A stretch of DNA of 64,000 nucleotides from JAKFWF01 sp963750535 (GCA_963750535.1 CAVVRF010000032.1:186001-250000), one strand, 5' to 3'; numbered from the stretch's first letter, positions 1 to 8,670 are shown. Program-made: numbers and translations. Notes: generated by a model not told the origin, from the sequence alone.

Positions 1-2
1 AG

Positions 3-785
3 CCGGCGGTGACGGTCCTGGCGCTCGGCGGTGCGAGCTGGCCGCGTCTCGGCTCGGATGGAGCCTGGGTGGCGCCGCTGCAGGCGATCGGGGTCGCAAT
101 CACGCCGCTGCGTCCGGCCAACGCCGGCATCCGGATCAACTGGTCACAGGTGTTCCGCGAGCGGTTCGAAGGCCAGCCAGTCAAGCGAATGGCGCTCACC
201 TGCGACGGCGAGACCCATGCCGGCGAGGCGGTGGTGACCCGGGACGGTCTCGAAGGCGGAGTCGTCTATGCGGCCTTTGCGCGCATCCGCGAGCGGCTCG
301 ACCGTGATGGCGTGGCGCAGATCACCGTTGACGTCCGGCCGAGCTTCCCGCACGCCGAGCTGGCTGCGAAGCTCGGCGCGCCCAGGGGCAAGCAATCGAC
401 CGCAAATTTCCTGCGCAAGGCAGCCGGCATGGCGCCGATTGCGATCGGCCTCGCACGAGAAGGTGCCGGCGGCCCGCTGCCGGGTGATCCGCGCGCACTG
501 GCAACGCTGATCAAGGCGATACCGTTGACCGTGGTCGGCGTCGCCGACCTGGCGCGGGTGATCTCGACCGCTGGCGGCGTCCGGTTCGACGCGGTCGACG
601 ACAATCTGATGCTGCGCGCGCGTCCTGGCGTATTCGTTGCTGGCGAGATGCTGGACTGGGAGGCGCCGACCGGCGGCTATCTGCTGCAGGCGACGTTCGC
701 AACCGCGATCCGGGCGGCGGAAGGGGCGGTGCGCTGGCTTGGCCAGCCCGATCCGGCGGCCGCCACGAACAACACGAATTCGTGA
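3..785 (+). CDS. NAD(P)/FAD-dependent oxidoreductase, HI0933/BaiN-like (5' truncated)
   Basis: This is the C-terminal two-thirds of a flavoprotein of the HI0933/BaiN (TIGR03862-like) family; the N-terminal FAD-binding Rossmann segment lies before the window. The visible part opens with GGASWPRLGSDG, matching the family's conserved glycine-rich segment. It ends with GVFVAGEMLDWEAPTGGY followed by LLQATFATAIRAA, the C-terminal FAD-contacting motif in which a glycine-rich turn closes the Rossmann fold. The physiological substrate of these oxidoreductases is mostly unknown. The reading frame enters from the window edge, so no start can be given. Confidence 0.85.
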   Translation, partial: PAVTVLALGGASWPRLGSDGAWVAPLQAIGVAITPLRPANAGIRINWSQVFRERFEGQPVKRMALTCDGETHAGEAVVTRDGLEGGVVYAAFARIRERLDRDGVAQITVDVRPSFPHAELAAKLGAPRGKQSTANFLRKAAGMAPIAIGLAREGAGGPLPGDPRALATLIKAIPLTVVGVADLARVISTAGGVRFDAVDDNLMLRARPGVFVAGEMLDWEAPTGGYLLQATFATAIRAAEGAVRWLGQPDPAAATNNTNS

Positions 786-991
786 GACTTGGCGCCTTCG
801 CAATGCCAGGACGGCACTGCGACCACGACGCCCGTTGATCTTTGCCGGCCCAGCCAGCAAGCATCTCGGACAGGGCGCCGACGACATGCGGCTTGCCCGG
901 TGGCGATTTGCCGGCGTTGGTGATCAAACGTCACCACGCACGTTGCAAACGGCAGTATAAGCAACACAGGCATTGCAGCAGTATTCGATTG

Positions 992-1396
992 ATGCGGGTC
1001 GGACGTTCATTCACCGGGTTCGGTATCAGGCCGGCGGTATTCCTGCTGGTCGGTGTGATGCTGTTGCGTTCGCTGATGCCGGCGGGCTTCATGCCGGACC
1101 CGGTTGCCGCCCACAACGGCGCGTTCCGGCTGATCTTCTGCTCCGGCCCGTCAGGCGCCGGCACCGCCGCCAGCGGCATCCATGCGTCCGAGCACGCTCC
1201 AGGGCAATTACCGCCAGCATCGGACCAGTGCCAGTATGCGGTGCTTGCGGCGCCGGTGCTCGCCGCCGCGGATGCCGCCGCCGTGCCGATGCCGCCCGCA
1301 ACGGCAGAGCGGCACGCGGTCCCGGCGGGCAGTCGGAGGCTTGTCGCGCCGGAGTTCGAGGGCGGCTGGGCCCGCGCTCCGCCGGAGGCTGTGTGA
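992..1396 (+). CDS. DUF2946-like copper-associated protein
   Basis: Encodes about 134 residues with an N-terminal hydrophobic segment (residues about 9-30, FLLVGVMLLRSLMPAGFMPD) and then FRLIFCSGPSG and DQCQYAVLAAPVL, the cysteine-containing pattern of DUF2946 proteins. These small membrane or periplasmic proteins usually sit next to copper genes. Here it lies 89 bases before a PCuAC copper chaperone and an SCO protein on the same strand, which supports a role in copper handling; its activity is not established. The ATG at 992 is chosen because the longer frame upstream has non-coding-like, arginine-rich composition. Confidence 0.65.
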   Translation: MRVGRSFTGFGIRPAVFLLVGVMLLRSLMPAGFMPDPVAAHNGAFRLIFCSGPSGAGTAASGIHASEHAPGQLPPASDQCQYAVLAAPVLAAADAAAVPMPPATAERHAVPAGSRRLVAPEFEGGWARAPPEAV

Positions 1397-1485
1397 CGAG
1401 CAGGACTGCCAACCCATTCCCTATTCTCCGGCCATGTCGACGCAGCGCAGCGCGACCATTGCCACGCATCAGGTCATCGACACCC

Positions 1486-2073
1486 ATGTCACATTCGTTT
1501 CTTCGCAACTCCCGGGCCTTTCTCCGCAACTGTCTGGCCATTGTCGCCGCCGTGGCGAGCTTCGCCGCGACTGCCAGCGCCCACGACTACACGGTCGGCA
1601 CGCTCAAGATCGTTCATCCCTGGATGCGGGTGCCGCCTCCAGCCGCCAAGGTTGCCGGCGGCTTCATGAAGATCACCAATACCGGCAGCACGCCCGATCG
1701 GTTGATCGGCGGCTCGGCCGTGTTCGCCGGCCGTTTCGAGGTGCACGAGATGTCGGTGGTCGACGGCGTCATGCGCATGCGTGAGCTGAAATCTGGCCTC
1801 GAGATCGCGCCGGGCGCCACCATCGAGCTGAAGCCCGGCTCGTATCACACCATGTTCATCGACATCACCAGCCATCCCGCGGTCGGCAGCAAGGCCAAGG
1901 GAACATTGGTATTCGAGAAGGCCGGGACGATCGAGATCGAGTACAAGGTGGAGGCGGCGACCACCAAGTCGTCCGGTCATGAGCACGGCGGCAAGCCGCA
2001 GGCGCCGTCCGGCAAGGGTTCTGGTTCCGGTTCGGGTTCTGGCTCGGGAGCGGCTGGTCATGGCAACCAGTAG
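1486..2073 (+). CDS. Periplasmic copper chaperone PCuAC
   Basis: A 195-residue exported protein of the PCuA(C) family, which binds Cu(I) in the periplasm and hands it to SCO proteins or directly to the CuA site of cytochrome c oxidase. A signal peptide covers about residues 1-34 (hydrophobic core, cleavage near ATASA/HDY). The metal-binding Met/His set is visible: VHEMS, then VMRMRE, then YHTMF. The C-terminus has a His-containing tail with a Gly-Ser run (GSGSGSGSG), an extension sometimes involved in extra copper binding. The SCO gene starts inside its last 14 bases, so the two are almost certainly cotranscribed and translationally coupled. Confidence 0.9.
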   Translation: MSHSFLRNSRAFLRNCLAIVAAVASFAATASAHDYTVGTLKIVHPWMRVPPPAAKVAGGFMKITNTGSTPDRLIGGSAVFAGRFEVHEMSVVDGVMRMRELKSGLEIAPGATIELKPGSYHTMFIDITSHPAVGSKAKGTLVFEKAGTIEIEYKVEAATTKSSGHEHGGKPQAPSGKGSGSGSGSGSGAAGHGNQ

Positions 2074-2674
2074 ACTTCTGCTGCGGATCAGGACCGCGGC
2101 GTGGGTTGCGGTGGCGGTGGTGCTGACCGCCATGGGGATCTTTTTCCTCGCCCAGCGCGGACCCGACCTGCAAAAGGCGATCGGCGGGGCGGCGCGCATC
2201 GGCGGGCCGTTCCAGCTCACCGCGCAGACCGGCCAGCCGTTCAGCGAGCGCGATCTCGCCGGCAAGCCCTATGCGATCTTCTTCGGCTACACGCACTGCC
2301 CGGACGTCTGCCCGACGACGCTGCTCGACATGTCGAACCGGCTCGATGATCTGCAGGCCGATGCCGACAAGCTGCGCGTCCTGTTCGTGAGCGTCGATCC
2401 GCAGCGCGACACGGCGGGCTTCCTCGCCGACTACCTGAAGCCGTTCGACAAGCGGATCATCGGCCTGACCGGCACACCCGAGCAGGTCGCGGCGATCGCC
2501 AAGGCCTATCGGGTGATCTACGAGAAGGTGCCGGGCCGCGATGGCGACTACACCATGAACCACACCGCGGCGGTATTCCTGTTCGATGCCAAGGGCGGCT
2601 TTGCCGGCACGCTGGCGTACCAGGAAAGCGAGCAGAACCAGCGCGCCAAGCTGAAGCGGCTGGTCGGCGGGTGA
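2060..2674 (+). CDS. SCO1/SenC family copper metallochaperone
   Basis: A 204-residue SCO1/SenC protein that inserts copper into the CuA centre of cytochrome c oxidase and has thioredoxin-like redox activity. It has one N-terminal membrane anchor (residues about 12-31). The thioredoxin fold carries the copper/redox motif CPDVC (Cys80 and Cys84) and the third ligand His168 in TMNHTA. The ATG at 2060 lies inside the PCuAC reading frame (14-base overlap), which points to coupled expression with its functional partner. The gene ends 4 bases from the convergent sulfurtransferase gene. Confidence 0.93.
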   Translation: MATSRLLLRIRTAAWVAVAVVLTAMGIFFLAQRGPDLQKAIGGAARIGGPFQLTAQTGQPFSERDLAGKPYAIFFGYTHCPDVCPTTLLDMSNRLDDLQADADKLRVLFVSVDPQRDTAGFLADYLKPFDKRIIGLTGTPEQVAAIAKAYRVIYEKVPGRDGDYTMNHTAAVFLFDAKGGFAGTLAYQESEQNQRAKLKRLVGG

Positions 2675-2678
2675 GCGA

Positions 2679-3545
2679 TCAGCCGTCGCTGCCCGTGGCG
2701 ACCGGCGTGCCGGCCGACTCTAGGCCCCACTCGCTCCACGAGCCGTCATAGACGGCGGCGTCGGTCTGGCCGAGACGGGCCAGCGCCAGCGCGATGACGC
2801 CAGCCGTGACGCCCGAGCCGCACGAGGCGACCACCGGCTTGGCCGGATCGACGCCGGCCGACTTGAATACGGCAGTGAGCTCGGCCTCGCTCTTCATCGT
2901 TCCGTCGGCGTTGAGCAGCGAGCCGAACGGCACGTTCTTCGACGACGGGATGTGGCCCGAGCGCAGCCCGGCGCGCGGCTCCGGCGCGGTGCCGGCAAAT
3001 CGGGCGGCGGCGCGGGCGTCGACGATCTGCACCGTCTTGGAGCCGACCAGGCCCATGACATCGGCCTTGTCGCGAACGAGCTCGTGATGCAGCCGGGCAG
3101 TGAAGTGGCGCGGCGTGCGCAGCTGGGTGACATCGTCGGTGACCGGGCGGCCCTCGGCCTTCCACTTCTTGAGGCCGCCGTTCAGCACCGCCACGTCGGC
3201 GTGGCCCATGACGCGGAACATCCACCATACCCGGGCGGCCGAGTAGAGGCCCTCCGTGTCGTAGACGATGATCCGCATGCCGTCGCCGATGCCCATCTTG
3301 CGCATGCGGCTCGCGAATTTTGCCGCCGGCGGCAGCGTGTGCGGCAGCGGCGACTTCTCGTCCGAGATGTCGTCGATGTCGAAGAACATCGCGCCCGGGA
3401 TGTGCTCGGCCTTGTATTCGGCGTAGGCGTTGCGCTTGGTGGTCGGCAGGTGCATCGAGCCGTCGAGCACGATCAGGTCTGGCGCATCGAGCCGCTCGGC
3501 GAGCCAGGCCGTCTCCACCAGGAGTTTCGATGCGATCTCGGACAT
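2679..3545 (-). CDS. sseA: 3-mercaptopyruvate sulfurtransferase
   Basis: A 288-residue tandem-rhodanese protein. The catalytic loop of the second domain reads CGSGVTA (Cys242), the signature that separates 3-mercaptopyruvate sulfurtransferases (CG[S/T]GVT) from thiosulfate-specific rhodaneses. The first domain (residues about 10-135) has no catalytic Cys, as usual. The enzyme moves sulfur from 3-mercaptopyruvate to a thiol or cyanide acceptor in cysteine catabolism. Downstream on this strand, in opposite orientation to the copper genes, it sits next to AlaX and cysteine synthase, consistent with a small cysteine/sulfur neighbourhood. Confidence 0.92.
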   Translation of the reverse strand: MSEIASKLLVETAWLAERLDAPDLIVLDGSMHLPTTKRNAYAEYKAEHIPGAMFFDIDDISDEKSPLPHTLPPAAKFASRMRKMGIGDGMRIIVYDTEGLYSAARVWWMFRVMGHADVAVLNGGLKKWKAEGRPVTDDVTQLRTPRHFTARLHHELVRDKADVMGLVGSKTVQIVDARAAARFAGTAPEPRAGLRSGHIPSSKNVPFGSLLNADGTMKSEAELTAVFKSAGVDPAKPVVASCGSGVTAGVIALALARLGQTDAAVYDGSWSEWGLESAGTPVATGSDG

Positions 3546-3590
3546 GAATTCCCCTCCCGATGGTGCCGCCGCCCGCCCGTCAGGCCGGAC

Positions 3591-4316
3591 TCAGGCGAAC
3601 GCGACGCGGATGCGACGGTTGAGTTTGCCCTTTTTCTCGATCTTCGTCACGGCAAGGCGGCCGATCTCGCCTGTGTTTTGCACATGGGTGCCGCCGCATG
3701 GCTGCCGATCGACCGCCCCGTCGGGTCCAATCAGCACCAAGCGCACGCGACCCGAGCCCATCGGCGGCTTCACCGCCATGGTGCGCACGAGGCCCGGGTT
3801 GGCGTCGAGCTCGGCATCGGTGATCCATTGCTCGCTGACGGCGTGGTTGGCGGCGACCAGCGTGTTGAGGGCTTCCGTCAGGCGGTCCTTGTCGACCGCG
3901 TCGGCGTCGGTGATGTCGAAATCGAGGCGGCCCTCGTCGGTGCCGATCTGACCCCCGGTGACCGGGAATTTCACCAGGCTGCATAGCAGATGCAACCCGG
4001 TGTGCATGCGCATCAGCTTGTACCGGTTGTCCCAGTCGAGGGAGGCGTTCGCCGCCGCCCCGGCGGCCGGTACAGCAGCGAGCGGGGACGCCGGCACGTG
4101 TACGATCGTTTCCTTGTCGGCATCATAGACGGCGGTCGCGATCTCGATGCGGCCGATACCGTCGACCTCGATGGCGCCTTTGTCGCCGGGCTGGCCGCCG
4201 GCCGCGGCGTAGAACACGGTGCGGTCGAGGATGATGCCGCCGCGGTCGGTGACGCCAGCGACGCGTGCCTCGCAGGCGCGCGCATAGGCATCGGCGCGAT
4301 AGAGCTTCTCGGTCAT
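3591..4316 (-). CDS. Alanyl-tRNA editing protein (AlaX family)
   Basis: A free-standing homologue (about 241 residues) of the AlaRS editing domain that hydrolyses Ser- or Gly-mischarged tRNA-Ala in trans. The zinc-binding set is complete: HTGLH (His105, His109) and CGGTH (Cys207, His211). An N-terminal oxygen-rich beta region with GGQPGDKG is also typical. A GTG at 4337 would overlap the cysK stop by four bases (GTGA), but the ATG at 4316 is preceded by a GAGG at good spacing and gives the usual N-terminus, so I prefer it. It follows cysK in the same direction, probably in one transcript. Confidence 0.9.
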   Translation of the reverse strand: MTEKLYRADAYARACEARVAGVTDRGGIILDRTVFYAAAGGQPGDKGAIEVDGIGRIEIATAVYDADKETIVHVPASPLAAVPAAGAAANASLDWDNRYKLMRMHTGLHLLCSLVKFPVTGGQIGTDEGRLDFDITDADAVDKDRLTEALNTLVAANHAVSEQWITDAELDANPGLVRTMAVKPPMGSGRVRLVLIGPDGAVDRQPCGGTHVQNTGEIGRLAVTKIEKKGKLNRRIRVAFA

Positions 4317-4333
4317 TGGGATCGGGCCTCGTC

Positions 4334-5371
4334 TCACTCTGCGAATACGGTCGGGATATCGGCGCGCGGGACCGCAAGCCAGGGCGGGACGGGCAGCCCC
4401 TTCGAGGCCATGAACGCGGGGTTGAACAGCTTCGACTGGTACCGCGTCCCGTAGTCACAAAGCATCGTGACCACGGTGTGGCCGGGGCCCAGGTCGCGGG
4501 CGAGCCGGATCGCGCCGGCGACGTTCACGCCCGACGACGCGCCGAGGCACAGCCCCTCCTCCTGCAGGAGCTGGTAGACGATCCGCACGGCTTCCGCGTC
4601 CTCGATGCGGTACGAGTGGTCGACCACCGCGCCCTCGAGGTTTGCAGTGATGCGTCCCTGGCCGATGCCCTCGGTGATCGACGAGCCCTCGGCCTTGAGC
4701 TCGCCGGTGGTGTAGTAGCTGTGCAGCGCCGCGCCCGGCGGATCGGCGAGCGCGATGGCGATATCCTTCCGGCGTGCCTTGAGCCCCATCGATACGCCGG
4801 CCAGCGTGCCGCCGGAGCCCACCGCGGAGCAGAAGCCGTGCAACTTGCCGCCGGTCTGCTCCCAGATCTCGGGCGCTGTCGTATCGATATGCGCCTGCCG
4901 GTTGGCGATGTTGTCGAACTGGTTGGCCCAGATCGCGCCCTCGGGCGTGGACCGGTCGAGCGCCTGCGCCAGCCGGCCGGAGTACTTCACGTAGTTGTTG
5001 GGGTTCTTGTACGGCACCGCCGGCACCTCGACCAGGCTCGCGCCGAGCAGCCGCAGCGTGTCCTTCTTCTCCTGCGCCTGGGTCTCGGGGATGACGATCA
5101 CCGACTTGAAGCCGAGCGCGGCGCCGATCACCGCGAGGCCGATGCCGGTGTTGCCGGCGGTACCTTCGACGATCGTGCCGCCGGGTCGCAGGCTGCCCTG
5201 GCGAACGGCGTCCTCGATGATGAACAGCGCCGCCCGGTCCTTGACCGACTGGCCAGGATTCATGAATTCGGCCTTGCCCAGGATCTCGCAACCGGTCTCG
5301 GCGGAAGCGCGGCGCAAGCGGATGAGCGGTGTGCGCCCGACGGCGCGAGCAATGGTGTCAGCGGTGAACAA
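4334..5371 (-). CDS. cysK: Cysteine synthase A (O-acetylserine sulfhydrylase)
   Basis: A 345-residue PLP enzyme of the fold-type II family making L-cysteine from O-acetylserine and sulfide. The PLP lysine is Lys44 in PGQSVKDRA. The phosphate/substrate loop is GTAGNTGIG and the later glycine loop is GSGGTLAG. The sequence is of the longer cysteine synthase A type common in alphaproteobacteria. The cysE product at 15.2 kb would supply O-acetylserine. Its upstream region (5372-5523) is shared with the divergent outer-membrane protein gene and holds a CtrA-type site. Confidence 0.93.
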   Translation of the reverse strand: MFTADTIARAVGRTPLIRLRRASAETGCEILGKAEFMNPGQSVKDRAALFIIEDAVRQGSLRPGGTIVEGTAGNTGIGLAVIGAALGFKSVIVIPETQAQEKKDTLRLLGASLVEVPAVPYKNPNNYVKYSGRLAQALDRSTPEGAIWANQFDNIANRQAHIDTTAPEIWEQTGGKLHGFCSAVGSGGTLAGVSMGLKARRKDIAIALADPPGAALHSYYTTGELKAEGSSITEGIGQGRITANLEGAVVDHSYRIEDAEAVRIVYQLLQEEGLCLGASSGVNVAGAIRLARDLGPGHTVVTMLCDYGTRYQSKLFNPAFMASKGLPVPPWLAVPRADIPTVFAE

Positions 5372-5426
5372 GCGGCGTTCTCTCCCGTTCCGATTATGAC
5401 GTTGGCGTCCGAAATCGCGACAGCGC

Positions 5427-5442
5427 TTAACCGCGGATTAAC
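5427..5442 (+). promoter_or_regulatory. Candidate CtrA binding site (TTAA-N7-TTAAC)
   Basis: The bases TTAA CCGCGGA TTAAC match the full CtrA consensus TTAA-N7-TTAAC exactly. The site sits 56 bases upstream of cysK (minus strand) and about 82 bases upstream of the outer-membrane protein gene (plus strand), inside the only divergent promoter region between them. CtrA is the essential cell-cycle response regulator of alphaproteobacteria and often controls envelope genes. The match is seen directly; regulation is inference. Confidence 0.5.
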
Positions 5443-5523
5443 TGCGTGGTCGCATAGTCTCACCGTAACCTGAAGTCAGCAGGCCGTTGCGACCCGAGTG
5501 CCTGTTCTACGAGGATGACACAC

Positions 5524-6441
5524 ATGACGTTTCACTTGAAGTCCGGTCTTGCCTCGGCAGCACTCGCCACCGTGGCGGCGATCGCCACTCCCGTTCTCGC
5601 GGCCGACCTTGGCGGCTATCGCAGCGGCTCGATCAAGGACGGCTACGTGGCACCAATGCCGAGCGCCGTCAGCAACTGCTATTTCCGCGCCGACGTAGGC
5701 TATTCGTGGTCGCAGGACCCCAAGGTTCGCTTCCCGGTCGGCAACACCACCAATGTCTACGACGTGACCGACACCTACGTCACCAGCAGCACCTACACCC
5801 AGTCCGGCAGCAGCGTCACCGACACCGGCATGGACAACACCTGGTTCGGCGAGGGCGGTTTCGGTTGCGGCTCCGGCTCGTACGGCGTGCGCGGCGAGTT
5901 GATGTTCGGCTATCACGGCGAGCGCAAGATCACCGGCAAGCCCGGCAACTACACGATCACCGAGGATCACACCGCCTCCGGCGCCGGCGCACCGGTGGCG
6001 AGCAACGTCGACGACCCGCTGCACACCTCGGTCACGACTTACACCCTGATGGCCAATTTCTACAAGGACCTCGGGCAATATCGCGGCTTCACGCCCTACG
6101 TCGGCGCTGGTGTCGGCATCGCCTACAACCAGCTCGACGAGACCTATTTCACCGGCACGACGACGCTGCTGAACCGGATCGCCGGCGACAACGACATCTC
6201 GCTCGCCTGGTCGCTGATGGCCGGCATCGGCTACCAGATCTCCGATCGCGCCATCATCGACCTCGGCTACCGCTACTTCGACATGGGCAAGATCACGTCG
6301 CAGCGGCATGACAACATGGGCTACATCAATCCGCGCGTGACGGTCGACGACATCGCCGCCCACGAGGTCAAGATCGGCCTGCGCTACCACTTCGGCGCCA
6401 GCGGCTGCTGCGAGCAGCCGGTCTATGTGCCGATGAAGTGA
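5524..6441 (+). CDS. Outer-membrane beta-barrel protein (Omp25/31-like porin family)
   Basis: A 305-residue exported protein with a clear signal peptide (residues 1 to about 26, cleavage after PVLA before ADLGG). The mature part is rich in alternating hydrophobic/polar strands and aromatic strand ends, for example GFTPYVGAGVGIAYNQLDET and the closing HEVKIGLRYHFG, as in opacity/Omp25-like eight-stranded barrels of Rhizobiales. Two cysteine-containing spots (SNCYFRADVGY and a GCGSG) and the terminal GCCEQP are unusual for such barrels. The ATG at 5524 is preferred over 5515 because GAGG at 5511-5514 is correctly spaced from it. A strong hairpin follows the stop. Confidence 0.85.
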   Translation: MTFHLKSGLASAALATVAAIATPVLAADLGGYRSGSIKDGYVAPMPSAVSNCYFRADVGYSWSQDPKVRFPVGNTTNVYDVTDTYVTSSTYTQSGSSVTDTGMDNTWFGEGGFGCGSGSYGVRGELMFGYHGERKITGKPGNYTITEDHTASGAGAPVASNVDDPLHTSVTTYTLMANFYKDLGQYRGFTPYVGAGVGIAYNQLDETYFTGTTTLLNRIAGDNDISLAWSLMAGIGYQISDRAIIDLGYRYFDMGKITSQRHDNMGYINPRVTVDDIAAHEVKIGLRYHFGASGCCEQPVYVPMK

Positions 6442-6469
6442 TCGACCGCATCTGTCGACCGCGCAATCA

Positions 6470-6510
6470 GCCGAGGGCCGGATCCTGCGAGGCAGGGACC
6501 GGCCCTTGGC
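6470..6510 (+). terminator. Hairpin terminator after the outer-membrane protein gene
   Basis: GCCGAGGGCCGG (6470-6481) pairs with CCGGCCCTTGGC (6499-6510) with one G-T wobble, and the enclosed CCTGC/GCAGG extends the stem. It starts 29 bases after the stop codon at 6441. The T-run behind it is weak (TTGTC), so it may need Rho or act mainly as an mRNA-stabilising 3' structure. Confidence 0.6.
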
Positions 6511-6609
6511 TTGTCGGTGCCGCCTTGTGCCGCCCGGCGCGTTCGTCCTGGCCGGGTTCTTGCGATCACCGCGAGGGTGGTGAACAACTTCGCAAGGACC
6601 TGTGCCGCT

Positions 6610-6765
6610 ATGGGACGTTTCACGCTGATCCTGCTGGGCGTCTGGGGCGCCTATGCCCTCACGCAAACGATCGACATCGATCCGCGCACGCTGTTCTGGG
6701 CGCTGCTGCTGCCGGCGACCTATCTCGTCGGCATGACGTTGCTCGGCGACAGAGAGGAACATTGA
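6610..6765 (+). CDS. Small membrane protein, 51 residues
   Basis: A short frame starting at ATG 6610 with strongly GC-biased third positions, as in the neighbouring real genes. It encodes two hydrophobic segments (residues about 3-17 and 25-42, FWALLLPATYLVGMTLLG) separated by a short polar loop and ends in the charged GDREEH. The predicted product is a two-pass inner-membrane peptide. I do not recognise a family. It stands alone between the outer-membrane protein terminator and the convergent amidohydrolase gene. Confidence 0.45.
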   Translation: MGRFTLILLGVWGAYALTQTIDIDPRTLFWALLLPATYLVGMTLLGDREEH

Positions 6766-6823
6766 GGCGGCGCGGCCGGCGCGATGCCTCCAACGCGCCG
6801 CGCCGGCACCAGTCCGGCCGGCG

Positions 6824-7972
6824 TCAGCCGCCGACCTTGCCGTGCCACCATTTGCCGCCCAGGACGACGCCCTCCGCGGCGATCTTCTGGCGTCCCTCCA
6901 TGTGCTCGCCCACCACGTCGACGTAGTCGAACTTGCCTTCCTTGATCTTGAGGATGCTGGCGTCGCCGGCGGCGCCTGCCTTGAGCGTGCCGAGCTCGGG
7001 CCGCTTGAGGGCAAGTGCGCTATTGATCGTGCTCTGCTTGACCACCTCGGCGAGCGGCATGCCCATGCACAGGAACTTCGACATCGTCGTCACCTGGTCG
7101 AATGCCGGGCCGTCGATGCACAGCACGTGCACGTCCGACGAGATGGTGTCGGGATAGAAGCCGTTGGCGAGCATCTGGCGCGCGGTCTTGAAGGCGAACG
7201 ATCCCTTGCCGTGGCCGATGTCGAACAGCACGCCACGCTTGCGGGCGGCGAGCACCTCCGGCTTGACCGTGCCCTGCGCGGTGCAGGGCGAGTTCGGGAA
7301 CGGGCGGAAGGCGTGCGTCAACACGTCGCCGGGCCGCAGCATGTCGAGCACGGCTTCGTAGGACGGCGGCGGCTCGTCGATGTGGGCCATCAGCGGCATG
7401 CCGACTTCCTCGGCGACCTGCAGCGCGATGTTGAGGGGGGCCGTACCCTGGTCGCCCGAGGCGTGGCGCCCGACCCGTACCTTGATGCCGACGATCACGT
7501 CGCGATTGGCATTGGCCACCTCGGCCGCCTCGCGCGGCGCCATCAGCTCGATGTTCTTGCTCTCGCCGACCATGATCGTCTTGGAGAAGCCGAAGATGCC
7601 TGCGAACGAGACGTGCAGGTAGGCGAGGATGCGGGCGTCGCTGCGCTCGATGACGTGCTTGCGGAAGCCGGCGAAGTTGCCCGGGCCGGCGCTGCCGGTG
7701 TCGATCGAGGTGGTGACGCCCGATTTGCGGCAGAAGTCGTCGGCATCGATGCCGAGCGAGGTGCCGCCCCAATAGACATGGGTGTGCAGATCGATCAGCC
7801 CCGGCGTGACGACGTGGCCCCTGACGTCGCGCACTTCCGTCTTCGGGCCCGCCTTCAGCGACTTGCCGACGCCCGCCGCCTTGCCGTCCTTGAAGCCGAC
7901 TTCCATTACCGCGTCGATGTTCTGCGACGGATCGATGACGTGTCCGCCACGCAGGATGAGGTCCATGGTCAT
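6824..7972 (-). CDS. Amidohydrolase/deacetylase family metallohydrolase
   Basis: A 382-residue cyclic amidohydrolase of the dihydroorotase-like group (amidohydrolase/deacetylase, EF_0837-like). Metal ligands are visible: PGLIDLHTHVYWG near residue 60 (HxH on the first strand), the conserved lysine region GIKVRVG, MAHIDEPP, LTHAFRP and SSDVH (final Asp). The N-terminal LILRGGHVIDPSQN and the C-terminal AGDASILKI form the small beta-sandwich typical of the superfamily. Expected chemistry is hydrolysis of an amide bond in an N-acyl or cyclic amide; the real substrate cannot be told from sequence. It is monocistronic here. Confidence 0.85.
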   Translation of the reverse strand: MTMDLILRGGHVIDPSQNIDAVMEVGFKDGKAAGVGKSLKAGPKTEVRDVRGHVVTPGLIDLHTHVYWGGTSLGIDADDFCRKSGVTTSIDTGSAGPGNFAGFRKHVIERSDARILAYLHVSFAGIFGFSKTIMVGESKNIELMAPREAAEVANANRDVIVGIKVRVGRHASGDQGTAPLNIALQVAEEVGMPLMAHIDEPPPSYEAVLDMLRPGDVLTHAFRPFPNSPCTAQGTVKPEVLAARKRGVLFDIGHGKGSFAFKTARQMLANGFYPDTISSDVHVLCIDGPAFDQVTTMSKFLCMGMPLAEVVKQSTINSALALKRPELGTLKAGAAGDASILKIKEGKFDYVDVVGEHMEGRQKIAAEGVVLGGKWWHGKVGG

Positions 7973-8077
7973 GGAACGAGCTTGCCTCCGGCTGATGTGC
8001 TGTCAGCCGTGATCTTAAGCAAATCGCGGGCTGGCGGGGCAGCGAAAAGATGCCGCTGGCCCCTGGCGCCAGTCGGA

Positions 8078-8650
8078 TCAGCCCAGCAGTTTCTGCAATA
8101 GCGCGAGGCACTGGCGAAAGCCGGCGAGGTCCGCCATGCGGCCCGGCCCGCCGATGTCGTTGACCACGACCGGTCCGCCGCTCTCGCTGGCTGCGACCGC
8201 GATCATCAGGTTCTCGACGAGGCCGAAATCCTCGACCGCGAGGTCGGCGCGGTCGCAGTCGTAAGGCAGCGGCGGCGACAGCCTGAGCGCCCGTGCCCGC
8301 GACGCGTAGTCGCCGCCGGAGTTCGAATAGCCGAGCGTCGGCCGGCCGAGCGCCCGCATGAAGCCGACCTCATAGGCGGTGCCCGCGTCCATCGAGGGCC
8401 CGCGGAACGGCGTCAGGTTGGCGACAAGCGCGTCGGCCGAGCGCATCAACGCCTCGTTGGCGAGCGCGATGCGGCGGGCCGCCTCCGGCTTGGCGAGCCC
8501 TTCGAGGTCGAGGCTGGTGTCGAGTGGAAACAGCCCTTCGAACCCATGCGCCTCGCACAGGCGCCGCTTCTCGGCCCCGACCGCCAGCGCGTCGGGCAGG
8601 AAGACCTCCGGGCCGGCGAGATAGATCCGTGGCGGCGTGCGCTGGCGCAT
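8078..8650 (-). CDS. Nucleoside 2-deoxyribosyltransferase family protein
   Basis: A 190-residue protein of the Nuc_deoxyrib_tr fold (PF05014 type), which cleaves or transfers the N-glycosidic bond of (deoxy)nucleosides or nucleotides. Key elements are IYLAGPEVFLPD at the N-terminus, ADALVANLTPFRGPSMDAGT with the expected central Asp region, and AYEVGFMRALGRP, which carries the family's catalytic Glu. It begins 20 bases after the stop of an adenylate cyclase gene on the same strand, so both are probably in one transcript. The family shares its fold with TIR and SLOG nucleotide-processing domains, which makes the pairing with a cyclic-nucleotide synthase worth noting. Start ATG at 8650. Confidence 0.85.
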   Translation of the reverse strand: MRQRTPPRIYLAGPEVFLPDALAVGAEKRRLCEAHGFEGLFPLDTSLDLEGLAKPEAARRIALANEALMRSADALVANLTPFRGPSMDAGTAYEVGFMRALGRPTLGYSNSGGDYASRARALRLSPPLPYDCDRADLAVEDFGLVENLMIAVAASESGGPVVVNDIGGPGRMADLAGFRQCLALLQKLLG

Positions 8651-8670
8651 GGTCGTCCTCGTCCCGGCTC

